NCBI RefSeq assembly: GCF_002362315.1
Contig: NZ_MTZV01000005.1
Location: 62,001-126,000 of the forward strand
Source: Paraburkholderia acidicola
GTDB lineage: Bacteria; Pseudomonadota; Gammaproteobacteria; Burkholderiales; Burkholderiaceae
Length of the DNA: 64,000 bases
Reading direction: 5' to 3'
Of the stretch, positions 25,755 through 34,848 are shown in pieces. The notes under the pieces are model-generated. The model worked only from the letters and a program-made list of their open reading frames with translations. It was not told the DNA's origin and searched no databases. Position 1 is the stretch's first letter; each line of letters begins with the position of its first letter. Made by a program: the position numbers and the translations under genes.

Positions 25755-25866
25755 CGGCACCGCGGTAACAGATAGATACGACTGTCGCAGATTCCGGGCG
25801 TAAGTCGATGAACTCGGGCAACATAGCCCGTTCAAAGATAGGCGCTCATTCTCTTGCAGGCTTCAT

Positions 25867-26496
25867 ATGAAAAAACTATTCCTGATTCCGTTGTTCGCTG
25901 CGTTGTTTTCGTTCACCAGTGCTGCATTCGCGCAAGGCGTCGATACCAGCACGCCTGACACGCTGGTCAAGACAGCCACGCAGCAGGTCATCGACGCCGT
26001 GCGGGCCGACAAGTCGATCCAGCAGGGCGACATCGCCGCGGTGACGAAGCTCGTCAACGAAAAGATTCTTCCGTACACCGACTTCCACCGTACGACGCAA
26101 CTGGCCATGGGCCGCAACTGGCGCACCGCGACGCCGGAGCAGCAGGCGCAGATCGTCGAGCAGTTCAAGATGCTGCTGATCCGTACGTACTCGGGCGCGC
26201 TGGCCCAGGTGCGCAACCAGGAAATCCAGTATCGTCCGTTCCGCTCGAGCCCGGATGACACCGACGTGGTCGTGCGCTCGGTGGTGATGAACAACGGTTC
26301 GCCGGTCGAGCTCGACTACCGTCTGTACAAGACGCCGCAAGGCTGGCGCGTCTATGACATCAACGTGCTCGGCGCGTGGCTGATCCAGGCGTACCAGCAG
26401 CAGTTCAACGAGCAGATCCAGCAGCACGGTGTCGACGGCCTGATTCAGTTCCTGACCCAGCGTAACCAGCAGCTGGCTGCGGGCAAGCAGTCGTGA
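25867..26496 (+). CDS. mlaC: Periplasmic phospholipid shuttle MlaC
   Basis: 209 residues with a signal peptide (KKLFLIPLFAALFSFTSAAFA, cleavage before QG). The mature part has the MlaC/Ttg2D pattern: LVNEKILPYTDFHRTTQLAMG, WRTATPEQQAQIVEQFKMLLIRTYSGAL, and YRLYKTPQGWRVYDINVLGAWLIQAYQQQF. MlaC carries phospholipid across the periplasm between MlaA and MlaFEDB. It is separated from mlaA by 112 bases and its stop overlaps the GTG start of mlaB. Confidence 0.95.
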   Translation: MKKLFLIPLFAALFSFTSAAFAQGVDTSTPDTLVKTATQQVIDAVRADKSIQQGDIAAVTKLVNEKILPYTDFHRTTQLAMGRNWRTATPEQQAQIVEQFKMLLIRTYSGALAQVRNQEIQYRPFRSSPDDTDVVVRSVVMNNGSPVELDYRLYKTPQGWRVYDINVLGAWLIQAYQQQFNEQIQQHGVDGLIQFLTQRNQQLAAGKQS

Positions 26497-26762
26497 GCCG
26501 CTTTGAAACCGGCGCCATGCTGACCCACGCGAGCGCGAAAACCGCGCTCGCGGCGGGGCTCGAGCGGATTGCCGGCGGTGCGACTGGCGTCGATTGTGCG
26601 CCGCTCACGCAGTTCGATTCGTCCGCGCTGGCTGTATTGCTCGCGTGGCAGCGTGCCGCGCAAACTCGCGGCGCCGCACTCGATATCGTCAATCTTCCGG
26701 CGGGGCTCGCCAGTCTCGCTCAGGCCTACGGCGTCGATACGCTGCTGTCGTCGCGACATTGA
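26493..26762 (+). CDS. mlaB: STAS-domain protein MlaB
   Basis: 89 residues, a single STAS domain that binds MlaF and is needed for a stable MlaFEDB complex. The typical segment VDCAPLTQFDSSALAVLLAWQRAA contains the DSS motif. GTG start overlapping the mlaC stop (GTGA) shows translational coupling. Last gene of the Mla cluster. Confidence 0.9.
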   Translation: MSRFETGAMLTHASAKTALAAGLERIAGGATGVDCAPLTQFDSSALAVLLAWQRAAQTRGAALDIVNLPAGLASLAQAYGVDTLLSSRH

Positions 26763-26824
26763 CGCTCTACGCGTCACCTTCAGCCTCTAATACCCCAGGC
26801 AGAGTCGGATAAGCGACTTTGCCC

Positions 26825-26830
26825 TATAAT
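26825..26830 (+). promoter_or_regulatory. Candidate -10 element before the ABC exporter-ibaG-murA-his cluster
   Basis: A perfect TATAAT lies about 118 bases upstream of the ABC ATPase gene in a 185-base spacer after mlaB. No good -35 hexamer is visible at 16-18 bases. Confidence 0.45.
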
Positions 26831-26947
26831 CAGGGGCTTTTTTGGGGCTTGCCTCGCGGATTATCGCGATACAGAGCCGGCCCCAATTTCCGTTTCCCCC
26901 GCATATTGCGCACCTAAAGGCGCCGCCGCCGAAAGCGGCGCACAGTC

Positions 26948-27874
26948 ATGCCAGCGATAGACATTCGTAACGTCAAGAAGCGCTACAAGGATCTGCAGGC
27001 GCTCAAGGGCGTCAGCCTCGCCATCGAAGAAGGCGAGTTCTTCGGGCTGCTCGGCCCGAACGGCGCGGGCAAGACGACGCTCATCAGCATACTTGCGGGT
27101 CTCGCGCGGGCCGATGAAGGCTCGATCGCGGTACGCGGCCACGACGTGGTCGCCGATTTCCGCGAAGCGCGTCGTGCGCTCGGCGTCGTGCCCCAGGAAC
27201 TCGTATTCGATCCGTTCTTCAGCGTGCGCGAGACGCTGCGCATCCAGTCCGGCTACTTCGGCCTGCGCAACAACGATGCGTGGATCGACGAAGTGATGGC
27301 GAATCTCGATCTCACCGACAAGGCCGACGCCAACATGCGCGCGCTGTCCGGTGGGATGAAGCGCCGCGTGCTGGTCGCCCAGGCGCTGGTGCACCGGCCG
27401 CCGGTGATCGTGCTCGACGAGCCGACCGCCGGCGTAGACGTTGAATTGCGCCAGACCTTGTGGAAATTCATCTCGCGCCTGAACCGTGAAGGTCACACGA
27501 TCGTGCTGACCACCCACTACCTGGAAGAAGCGGAATCGCTGTGCGACCGTATCGCGATGCTCCGGCGCGGCGAAGTGGTCGCGCTCGACCGTACGGCGGC
27601 GCTGCTGCAGCGCTTCGCGGGCATCCAGCTGTTCGTGCGTTTTGCGCAGGGCATGCTGCCCGCCGAACTGCGGCCGCTCGAAGTCGATCCGACGCAGATG
27701 CAGCCGCACCAGCATCTGCTGCGTCTCGCCAGCTACGACGACGTCGAGCGGATTCTTTCGCAATGTCGCGCGGCCGGTTGTACATTCGAAGAAATCGAGG
27801 TTCGCAAAGCCGACCTCGAAGACGTATTCGTTCAGGTGATGAACGGTCCGGAAGTGATCGAGGGGCTTGCATGA
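26948..27874 (+). CDS. ABC-2 exporter ATP-binding protein (YadG-like)
   Basis: 308 residues. Walker A GPNGAGKTT, signature LSGGMKRRVLVAQAL, Walker B VIVLDEPTAGVD, H-loop THY. The C-terminal 80 residues after the ATPase core are typical of YadG/DrrA-like exporters. It overlaps the permease gene by ATGA, giving a YadG/YadH-type pair. The pair is regularly found between the mla genes and ibaG/murA in Burkholderiaceae (recalled), which suggests an envelope role, but the substrate is unknown. Confidence 0.9.
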   Translation: MPAIDIRNVKKRYKDLQALKGVSLAIEEGEFFGLLGPNGAGKTTLISILAGLARADEGSIAVRGHDVVADFREARRALGVVPQELVFDPFFSVRETLRIQSGYFGLRNNDAWIDEVMANLDLTDKADANMRALSGGMKRRVLVAQALVHRPPVIVLDEPTAGVDVELRQTLWKFISRLNREGHTIVLTTHYLEEAESLCDRIAMLRRGEVVALDRTAALLQRFAGIQLFVRFAQGMLPAELRPLEVDPTQMQPHQHLLRLASYDDVERILSQCRAAGCTFEEIEVRKADLEDVFVQVMNGPEVIEGLA

Positions 27875-28635
27875 GCGGCTATAGCGGATTCAACACGCTG
27901 TTCTACAAGGAAGTCCTGCGCTTCTGGAAGGTGTCGTTCCAGACGGTGCTCGCGCCGGTCATCACGGCGCTGCTGTATCTGACGATCTTCGGCCACGCGC
28001 TGCGCGATCACGTGCAGGTCTATCCCGGCGTGCAATACACGAGCTTCCTGGTGCCGGGCCTCGTGATGATGAGCGTGCTGCAGAACGCGTTCGCAAACAG
28101 CTCGTCGTCGCTGATCCAGTCGAAGATCACCGGCAACCTCGTGTTCGTGCTGTTGCCGCCGCTCGCGCCGTGGGAAATGTATGGCGCCTACGTGCTCGCC
28201 TCGGTGGTGCGCGGTCTTGCGGTGGGCTGCGGCGTGTTCGTCGTGACGATCTGGTTCATTCCGCTCAACTTCGCTGCGCCGCTCTATATCGTCGGATTCG
28301 CCGTGCTCGGTTCGGCGATTCTCGGCACGCTCGGGCTGATCGCCGGCATCTGGGCGGAGAAATTTGATCAGCTCGCCGCATTCCAGAATTTCCTGATCAT
28401 GCCGCTCACGTTCCTGTCCGGCGTGTTCTACTCGACGCATACGTTGCCGCCGGTCTGGCGCGAAGTGTCGCGGCTGAATCCCTTTTTCTACATGATCGAC
28501 GGCTTTCGCTTTGGCTTCTTCGGGATCGCGGATATCGATCCGCTCGCGAGCCTGGCGATTGTCGGCGGTTTCTTCGTGGTGCTGGCCGTGATCGCGATGC
28601 GCATGCTCGCATCCGGCTACAAGCTGCGCCACTGA
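27871..28635 (+). CDS. ABC-2 type permease (YadH-like)
   Basis: 254 residues, six predicted helices. ABC-2 family features: NTLFYKEVLRFWKV at the start, YTSFLVPGLVMMSVLQNAFANSSSSL, and the PLTFLSGVFYSTHTLP loop with RLNPFFYMIDGFR near the C-terminus. Inner-membrane partner of the preceding ATPase. Confidence 0.9.
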   Translation: MSGYSGFNTLFYKEVLRFWKVSFQTVLAPVITALLYLTIFGHALRDHVQVYPGVQYTSFLVPGLVMMSVLQNAFANSSSSLIQSKITGNLVFVLLPPLAPWEMYGAYVLASVVRGLAVGCGVFVVTIWFIPLNFAAPLYIVGFAVLGSAILGTLGLIAGIWAEKFDQLAAFQNFLIMPLTFLSGVFYSTHTLPPVWREVSRLNPFFYMIDGFRFGFFGIADIDPLASLAIVGGFFVVLAVIAMRMLASGYKLRH

Positions 28636-28648
28636 CGAGGAGCTTTCC

Positions 28649-28888
28649 ATGTTGCCGACTCCCGAACAGGTCAAGAATTACATCGCGGCTGGTTTGCCCT
28701 GCCAGCATCTCGAAGTCGAAGGCGACGGTCAGCATTTCTTTGCGACGATCGTTTCGCTGGACTTCGAAGGCAAGCGGCTGATCCAGCGCCATCAACTCGT
28801 GTACGCGGCGCTCGGCGACCGCATGCGCGAAGAAATACACGCGCTCAGCATGAAAACGCTGACGCCCGCCGAATGGCAGAACGGATAA
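28649..28888 (+). CDS. ibaG: BolA-family protein IbaG
   Basis: 79 residues, a BolA/IbaG domain with the family features HLEVEGDGQHFFATIVS, LIQRHQLVYAALGDRM and IHALSMKTLTPAEW. BolA-like proteins work with monothiol glutaredoxins in iron-sulfur handling; IbaG genes lie next to murA in many proteobacteria, as here. A GAGGAG ribosome site precedes the ATG. Confidence 0.92.
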   Translation: MLPTPEQVKNYIAAGLPCQHLEVEGDGQHFFATIVSLDFEGKRLIQRHQLVYAALGDRMREEIHALSMKTLTPAEWQNG

Positions 28889-29027
28889 TCTGGACACTTC
28901 AGTGCGAATCACACAGGACACCGGCGACGCAGTGAGCGGCGCCGTAGCAGAGCTTCAACAGGCCGCGCCGAACGGCTCGCGGACGGAACCGGAAACGGCT
29001 CAGGAAACGCATCAGGAAACGACTGGC

Positions 29028-30290
29028 ATGGACAAACTCGTTATCGTTGGCGGACAGCGGCTTGCGGGTGAGATCACGGTGTCGGGCGCGAAGAACGCCG
29101 CGCTGCCCATTCTGTGCGCCGGTCTGCTGAGCGCGGACCCGGTGCATCTGGACAACGTGCCCGATCTGCAGGACGTGCGCACCATCCTCAAGCTGCTCGG
29201 CCAGATGGGCGTGCGCACCGAAAGTAGCGCGGGTCGTGTATCACTCGATGCCTCGAAGGTGACCAACCCCGTCGCCCCTTACGAACTCGTGAAGACGATG
29301 CGCGCGTCGATCCTCGTGCTCGGCCCGCTGGTCGCCCGTTTCGGCGAAGCGAAGGTATCGCTGCCCGGTGGCTGCGCGATCGGCGCACGACCGGTCGATC
29401 AGCACATCAAGGGGCTGCAGGCGATGGGCGCCGAGATCACCATCGAGCACGGCTTCATCGAAGCGCGCGCGAAGCGTCTGAAGGGCGCGCGCATCGTCAC
29501 CGACATGATCACCGTGACCGGCACCGAAAACCTGCTGATGGCCGCGGTGCTCGCCGACGGCGAAACGGTGATCGAGAACGCGGCGCGTGAGCCGGAAGTC
29601 GGCGACCTCGCCAATCTGCTGGTCGCGATGGGCGCGAAGATCGACGGCATCGGTACCGACCGGCTGGTGATCCAGGGCGTTGACCGGTTGCATGGCGCGC
29701 AACACACGGTGATCCCCGACCGTATCGAAGCGGGCACCTTCCTGTGCGCCGTGGCCGCAGCGGGCGGCGATGTGATCTTGCGCAAGGTGCGTCCGCAGAT
29801 CCTCGAAGCCGTCACCGTCAAGCTGCGCGAAGCCGGCGTGACGATCGAGGAAGGCGACGACTGGATGCGTGTGCGGATGAACCAGCGTGCGCAATCCGTG
29901 AACATTCGTACGTCCGAATACCCGGCATTCCCGACCGACATGCAGGCGCAGTTCATGGCGCTCAACGCGGTCGCGAACGGCACCGCGCAGGTTGTCGAAA
30001 CGATCTTCGAGAACCGCTTCATGCACGTGCAGGAACTCAATCGCCTCGGTGCGAGCATTACGACGGACGGCAAGACCGCGCTGGTCACCGGCGTCGAGCG
30101 GCTGTCGGGCGCGAAGGTGATGGCAACCGATCTGCGCGCCTCCGCGAGCCTCGTGATCGCCGGGCTGTGCGCGAGTGGCGAAACGCTGATCGACCGGATC
30201 TATCACCTCGACCGTGGCTACGACCGGATGGAATCGAAGCTGACGGCGGTCGGCGCGCAGGTGCGCCGCATTCAGGGGAAAGCAGCATGA
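29028..30290 (+). CDS. murA: UDP-N-acetylglucosamine 1-carboxyvinyltransferase
   Basis: 420 residues. Catalyses the first committed step of peptidoglycan synthesis: enolpyruvyl transfer from PEP to UDP-GlcNAc. Conserved KNAALP near residue 22, the catalytic Cys116 in SLPGGCAIGARPVDQH, GTENLLMAAVLADG and the C-terminal DRIYHLDRGYDRME. Having Cys rather than Asp predicts fosfomycin sensitivity at the target. The frame is open 42 codons further upstream from a GTG, but MDKLVIVGGQRLAGEI matches the family start. Overlaps hisG by four bases. Confidence 0.96.
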   Translation: MDKLVIVGGQRLAGEITVSGAKNAALPILCAGLLSADPVHLDNVPDLQDVRTILKLLGQMGVRTESSAGRVSLDASKVTNPVAPYELVKTMRASILVLGPLVARFGEAKVSLPGGCAIGARPVDQHIKGLQAMGAEITIEHGFIEARAKRLKGARIVTDMITVTGTENLLMAAVLADGETVIENAAREPEVGDLANLLVAMGAKIDGIGTDRLVIQGVDRLHGAQHTVIPDRIEAGTFLCAVAAAGGDVILRKVRPQILEAVTVKLREAGVTIEEGDDWMRVRMNQRAQSVNIRTSEYPAFPTDMQAQFMALNAVANGTAQVVETIFENRFMHVQELNRLGASITTDGKTALVTGVERLSGAKVMATDLRASASLVIAGLCASGETLIDRIYHLDRGYDRMESKLTAVGAQVRRIQGKAA

Positions 30291-30985
30291 GCACGGTGCC
30301 GCAAACGTCGTCGTCGCCGGCTGCAAGTGCACCGTTGACGCTCGCGTTGTCGAAGGGCCGCATCTTTGAGGAAACGCTGCCGCTGCTGGCCGCGGCCGGT
30401 GTCGAAGTGGCCGAAGATCCGGAAACCTCGCGCAAGCTGATCCTGCCCACCACCGATCCAAACCTTCGCGTGATCATCGTGCGTGCCACCGATGTGCCGA
30501 CCTACGTCGAATACGGTGCCGCCGATTTCGGCGTGGCCGGTAAGGACGTGCTGCTCGAACACGGCGGCAGCGGCCTGTACCAGCCGGTCGATCTCGACAT
30601 CGCGCGTTGCCGCATGTCGGTCGCAGTCAAGGCGGGCTTCGATTATGCGAGCGCGGTGCGCCAGGGCGCGCGCCTGCGTGTCGCGACCAAGTACGTCGAA
30701 ACCGCCCGCGAACATTTCGCGGCCAAAGGCGTGCACGTCGATCTGATCAAGCTGTATGGATCGATGGAACTCGCGCCGCTCGTCGGCCTTGCCGACGCAA
30801 TTGTCGACCTGGTCAGCTCGGGTGGTACGCTGCGAGCGAACGATCTCGTCGAAGTCGAAGAGATCATGCAGATCTCGTCGCGCCTCGTGGTGAACCAGGC
30901 GGCACTGAAGTTGAAGCGCGCTGCGCTGCGACCGTTCCTCGATGCGTTTGAACGCGCGTCGCGGCTCGACGGCGCGAAGGCCTGA
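30287..30985 (+). CDS. hisG: ATP phosphoribosyltransferase, short form
   Basis: 232 residues. First enzyme of histidine synthesis, joining ATP and PRPP. Key blocks: LALSKGRIFEETLPLL, YVEYGAADFGVAGKDVLLE, RVATKYVETAREHF, IVDLVSSGGTLRANDL. The C-terminal regulatory ACT-like domain of the long form is absent, so it is a HisG-short that needs HisZ for activity and feedback; hisZ is not in this window. ATGA overlap with murA. Confidence 0.95.
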   Translation: MSTVPQTSSSPAASAPLTLALSKGRIFEETLPLLAAAGVEVAEDPETSRKLILPTTDPNLRVIIVRATDVPTYVEYGAADFGVAGKDVLLEHGGSGLYQPVDLDIARCRMSVAVKAGFDYASAVRQGARLRVATKYVETAREHFAAKGVHVDLIKLYGSMELAPLVGLADAIVDLVSSGGTLRANDLVEVEEIMQISSRLVVNQAALKLKRAALRPFLDAFERASRLDGAKA

Positions 30986-31016
30986 CGGCGCGCGCCTTAC
31001 CGAAACGGATACTCGT

Positions 31017-32339
31017 ATGTCTATCAAGATTCGCAAACTCGATTCCAGCGCGGTCGGTTTTCAGAAAGCGCTGCACGCGGTGCTCGCGTTCGAGGCGAGC
31101 GAGGACGAAGCGATCGAGCGCTCGGTCGCGGAGATACTCGCCGACGTGAAGACGCGCGGCGATGCAGCCGTGCTCGACTACACGAATCGCTTCGATCGCC
31201 TGAACGCGGCTAGCGTTTCGGCGCTCGAGCTGCCGATGGCCGAGCTTGAAGCGGCACTCGAAGGGCTGGAGCCGAAGCGCCGTGCGGCGCTCGAAGCTGC
31301 GGCTGCGCGCGTGCGCGGGTTTCACGAGAAGCAGAAGATCGAGTGCGGCAGCCATAGCTGGCATTACACCGAGGCCGACGGCACGGTGCTCGGCCAGAAG
31401 GTGACGCCGCTCGACCGCGCGGGCATCTACGTGCCGGGTGGTAAGGCTGCGTATCCGTCGTCGGTGCTGATGAATGCGATTCCGGCGCGTGTGGCCGGTG
31501 TGCGCGAAATCGTGATGGTCGTGCCGACGCCCGACGGCGTGAAGAATCCGCTCGTGCTTGCCGCGGCGCTGCTGGGCGGTGTCGATCGGGTGTTTACGAT
31601 TGGCGGTGCGCAGGCCGTGGCGGCGCTCGCGTACGGCACGAAAACCGTGCCGGCGGTCGACAAGATCTGCGGTCCAGGCAATGCGTATGTCGCGTCGGCG
31701 AAACGTCGCGTGTTCGGCACGGTCGGCATCGATATGATTGCCGGTCCGTCGGAAATCCTCGTGCTCTGCGACGGCACAACCGACCCGCGCTGGGTCGCGA
31801 TGGACCTGTTCTCGCAGGCCGAGCACGACGAACTCGCGCAATCCATCCTGCTGTGTCCGGATGCCGCGTTTATCGCGCGCGTCGAGGACGCGATCGCCGA
31901 GTTGCTGCCCACGCTGCCGCGCCGCGATGTGATTCAGGCGTCGCTCGAAGGGCGTGGCGCGCTGATCAAGGTGCGCGACATGGCCGAAGCCTGCGCGATC
32001 GCCAACGACATCGCACCGGAGCATCTCGAGATTTCCGCGCTGGAGCCGCAGCAGTGGGGCCAGTTGATCCGCCATGCGGGCGCGATTTTCCTCGGTCGCT
32101 ACACCAGCGAAAGCCTCGGCGACTACTGTGCCGGACCGAACCACGTGCTGCCTACGTCTCGCACCGCACGGTTTTCGTCGCCGCTCGGTGTCTATGATTT
32201 CTTCAAACGTTCGAGCGTGATCGAAGTCAGCGCCGAGGGTGCGCAGACGCTCGGCGAAATTGCCGCCGAGCTTGCCTATGGCGAAGGGCTGCAGGCGCAT
32301 GCACGCAGTGCCGAGTACCGGATGAAGCAGACCGGTTGA
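31017..32339 (+). CDS. hisD: Histidinol dehydrogenase
   Basis: 440 residues. Zinc enzyme oxidising L-histidinol to histidine with two NAD+. Conserved: PLDRAGIYVPGGKAAYPSSVLMNAIPA, GGAQAVAALAYGT, DKICGPGNAYVA, IDMIAGPSEILVL, the catalytic/zinc segment SQAEHDELAQS and EHLEI. The chosen start is MSIKIRKLDS; the longer frame reaches back into hisG. Confidence 0.96.
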   Translation: MSIKIRKLDSSAVGFQKALHAVLAFEASEDEAIERSVAEILADVKTRGDAAVLDYTNRFDRLNAASVSALELPMAELEAALEGLEPKRRAALEAAAARVRGFHEKQKIECGSHSWHYTEADGTVLGQKVTPLDRAGIYVPGGKAAYPSSVLMNAIPARVAGVREIVMVVPTPDGVKNPLVLAAALLGGVDRVFTIGGAQAVAALAYGTKTVPAVDKICGPGNAYVASAKRRVFGTVGIDMIAGPSEILVLCDGTTDPRWVAMDLFSQAEHDELAQSILLCPDAAFIARVEDAIAELLPTLPRRDVIQASLEGRGALIKVRDMAEACAIANDIAPEHLEISALEPQQWGQLIRHAGAIFLGRYTSESLGDYCAGPNHVLPTSRTARFSSPLGVYDFFKRSSVIEVSAEGAQTLGEIAAELAYGEGLQAHARSAEYRMKQTG

Positions 32340-32458
32340 AAGTTGAAAGAGAAGGGCCAGCAGTAAGACCGTACTAAAACGAGAATATCGACCAACCACA
32401 GGGCGGCTGCGCGTCGCTCTTGTTGTGCCGGCGCGTGATGCGACCGGTTTGCCCAGTT

Positions 32459-33529
32459 ATGACGACACCACAAGACATCATCCGCCGCGACGTACTCGCG
32501 ATGACGAGCTACCCGGTTCCGGACGCGACCGGCTTCGTAAAGCTGGACGCAATGGAGAACCCGTTCTCGCTGCCCCCCGTGCTGGCCGCGCATCTCGGCG
32601 AGCATCTGGCCGGCGTCGCGCTGAACCGCTACCCCGCGCCGCGGCCGGAAGCGCTGATCGAGAAGATCAAGCGGGTGATGCAGGTGCCGGCCGCCTGCGA
32701 CGTGCTGCTCGGCAACGGCTCCGACGAAATCATCAGCATCATTTCGCTGGCCTGTGCGAATCCGGGCGCAAAGGTGCTCGCGCCGGTGCCGGGGTTCGTC
32801 ATGTATCAGATGTCCGCGAAATTCGCGCATCTGGAGTTTATCGGTGTGCCGTTGAAGGCCGATTTCACGCTCGATGCCGACGCGATGCTCGCCGCGATCG
32901 CCGAACATGCACCGGCCGTGATCTACCTCGCGTACCCGAACAACCCGACCGGCACGCTGTACGACGAAGCCGACATGGAACGCATCATCGCGGCCGCCGA
33001 TCGCAGCCTCGTCGTCATCGACGAGGCGTATCAACCGTTCGCGCAGCAAAGCTGGCTGCCGCGCGCCGACCAGTTCGACAACGTCGTCGTGATGCGCACG
33101 GTGTCGAAGCTCGGGCTTGCCGGTATCCGTCTCGGCTACCTGGCCGGCCGTCCCGCATGGCTCACCGAGTTCGACAAGGTGCGGCCGCCGTACAACGTCA
33201 ACGTCCTGACCCAGGCCGCCGCCGATTTCCTGCTCGACCATGTCGACGTGCTCGACGCGCAGGCGGCGCGACTGCGCGAGGAACGCTCGCGGCTGGCCGC
33301 AGCGGTGGCCCAGCTGCCGGGCGCCGAAGTCTTCCCGAGCGCGGGCAATTTCCTGCTGGTGCGTGTGCCGGATGCATCAATAGCGTTCGAAACGCTGCTT
33401 ACTGCGCGGATTCTTGTCAAAAACGTGAGTAAAATGCATCCATTGCTCGCCAATTGCGTGCGTCTGACGGTCGGTTCGCCGGAACAGAACGATCAGATGC
33501 TGGCCGCGCTGAAACTCGTGCTGCACTGA
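32459..33529 (+). CDS. hisC: Histidinol-phosphate aminotransferase
   Basis: 356 residues, fold type I PLP aminotransferase. Conserved KLDAMENPF, LLGNGSDEIISII, YPNNPTGTLYDE, VVIDEAYQPF and the PLP lysine region TVSKLGLAGIRLGYL. Transfers the amino group from glutamate to imidazole acetol phosphate. It follows hisD after about 120 bases. Confidence 0.95.
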   Translation: MTTPQDIIRRDVLAMTSYPVPDATGFVKLDAMENPFSLPPVLAAHLGEHLAGVALNRYPAPRPEALIEKIKRVMQVPAACDVLLGNGSDEIISIISLACANPGAKVLAPVPGFVMYQMSAKFAHLEFIGVPLKADFTLDADAMLAAIAEHAPAVIYLAYPNNPTGTLYDEADMERIIAAADRSLVVIDEAYQPFAQQSWLPRADQFDNVVVMRTVSKLGLAGIRLGYLAGRPAWLTEFDKVRPPYNVNVLTQAAADFLLDHVDVLDAQAARLREERSRLAAAVAQLPGAEVFPSAGNFLLVRVPDASIAFETLLTARILVKNVSKMHPLLANCVRLTVGSPEQNDQMLAALKLVLH

Positions 33530-33586
33530 TGCCCGGTTCCGTTGTTTCGTTTCACCTTACTTTTTAGTTCGATTCGAGGATTCACC

Positions 33587-34174
33587 ATGCGCCTTGCGGA
33601 AGTCGTTCGCAACACTAGCGAAACGCAGATCCGTGTAAAGATCGACCTGGACGGCACCGGCCAGCAGAAGCTTGCGACCGGCGTGCCGTTCCTCGACCAC
33701 ATGCTCGACCAGATTGCACGGCATGGGCTGATCGATCTGGAAGTCGAGGCGCATGGTGACCTGCATATCGACGACCATCACACGGTCGAAGACGTCGGCA
33801 TCACGCTCGGACAGGCGGTCGCGAAGGCGATCGGCGATCGCAAGGGGATTCGCCGCTACGGTCACGCGTACGTGCCGCTCGACGAAGCGCTGTCGCGCGT
33901 CGTGATCGACTTCTCGGGCCGCCCGGGCCTCGAATTCCATGTGCCGTTCACGCGGGCGCGCATCGGCACGTTCGACGTCGATCTCTCCATCGAATTTTTC
34001 CGCGGCTTCGTCAATCATGCGGGCGTGACGCTCCATATCGACAACCTGCGCGGTCTGAACGCCCATCACCAGATGGAAACGGTGTTCAAGGCGTTCGGCC
34101 GGGCCCTCCGGATGGCAGCCGAACTCGACGAGCGCGCGGCGGGGCAGATTCCGTCGACCAAAGGCAGCCTCTAG
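33587..34174 (+). CDS. hisB: Imidazoleglycerol-phosphate dehydratase
   Basis: 195 residues, monofunctional dehydratase without the N-terminal phosphatase domain of enterobacterial HisB. Metal-binding histidines are in FLDHMLDQIARHG, DDHHTVED and LNAHHQME. A CGAGGA ribosome site lies before the ATG. Confidence 0.95.
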   Translation: MRLAEVVRNTSETQIRVKIDLDGTGQQKLATGVPFLDHMLDQIARHGLIDLEVEAHGDLHIDDHHTVEDVGITLGQAVAKAIGDRKGIRRYGHAYVPLDEALSRVVIDFSGRPGLEFHVPFTRARIGTFDVDLSIEFFRGFVNHAGVTLHIDNLRGLNAHHQMETVFKAFGRALRMAAELDERAAGQIPSTKGSL

Positions 34175-34227
34175 GCCCCGAACCCTGACGAAGCGGACCG
34201 GCGGCGCAGCAGCGCGGCCGGCGTGCG

Positions 34228-34848
34228 ATGGATACCCTCAAGTCGTTTATTTCACTGCTCGCGCTGATCAACCCGGTCGGCGCGATACCATTTTTTCTGA
34301 GCCTTACGTCGCAGCAGTCGGAGGGTGAGCGCAAGCACACCATTCGCATCGCGGCGATCTCGGTGTTCTGCGTGATCGCCGTGACGACGCTGCTCGGACA
34401 GCAGATCATCAGTTTTTTCGGCATTTCGGTTGGCTCGCTCGAAGTGGGCGGCGGCATCATCATGCTGCTGATGGCGATCAACATGCTGAATGCGCAGATC
34501 GGTAATTCGCGCTCCACGCCGGAAGAGCGTGACGAGGCCGAGCAGAAGAACAGCGTCGCGGTGGTGCCGCTCGCGATTCCCCTGCTGACCGGCCCTGGCG
34601 CGATCAGCACGGTCATCGTGTATGCGGCCGGTTCCGCGCACTGGTACGACCGGATCAGTCTGATTGCGATCGGCGCGGTGCTCGCGGCGATCTGCTTTTT
34701 GTCGCTGCGGCTTGCCGAGCCGATCGCCCGCTGGGTGGGCCAAACCGGGATCAATATCGGCACGCGGCTCATGGGTTTGATGTTGTCGGCGCTGGCGGTG
34801 GAGTTCATCGTCGACGGATTGAAGGCGTTGCTGCCTAACTTGAGATGA
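34228..34848 (+). CDS. MarC-family integral membrane protein
   Basis: 206 residues with about six hydrophobic helices, starting MDTLKSFISLLALINPVGAIPFFLSLT, and containing PLAIPLLTGPGAISTVIVYA, both hallmark MarC (UPF0056) segments. The function of the family is unresolved; early links to antibiotic resistance were not upheld. It lies between hisB and hisH and overlaps hisH by ATGA, so it must be co-transcribed and probably co-translated with histidine genes, though no biochemical link is known. Confidence 0.9.
   Translation: MDTLKSFISLLALINPVGAIPFFLSLTSQQSEGERKHTIRIAAISVFCVIAVTTLLGQQIISFFGISVGSLEVGGGIIMLLMAINMLNAQIGNSRSTPEERDEAEQKNSVAVVPLAIPLLTGPGAISTVIVYAAGSAHWYDRISLIAIGAVLAAICFLSLRLAEPIARWVGQTGINIGTRLMGLMLSALAVEFIVDGLKALLPNLR

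Noticed and set aside
28902..29027. GTG-initiated N-terminal extension of MurA
   Set aside because: No ribosome site and the added residues are low complexity; the family begins at MDKLVIVGGQ.
30864..32399. 511-codon frame antisense to hisD
   Set aside because: hisD is unequivocal on the plus strand; the antisense frame is an Arg/His-rich shadow.
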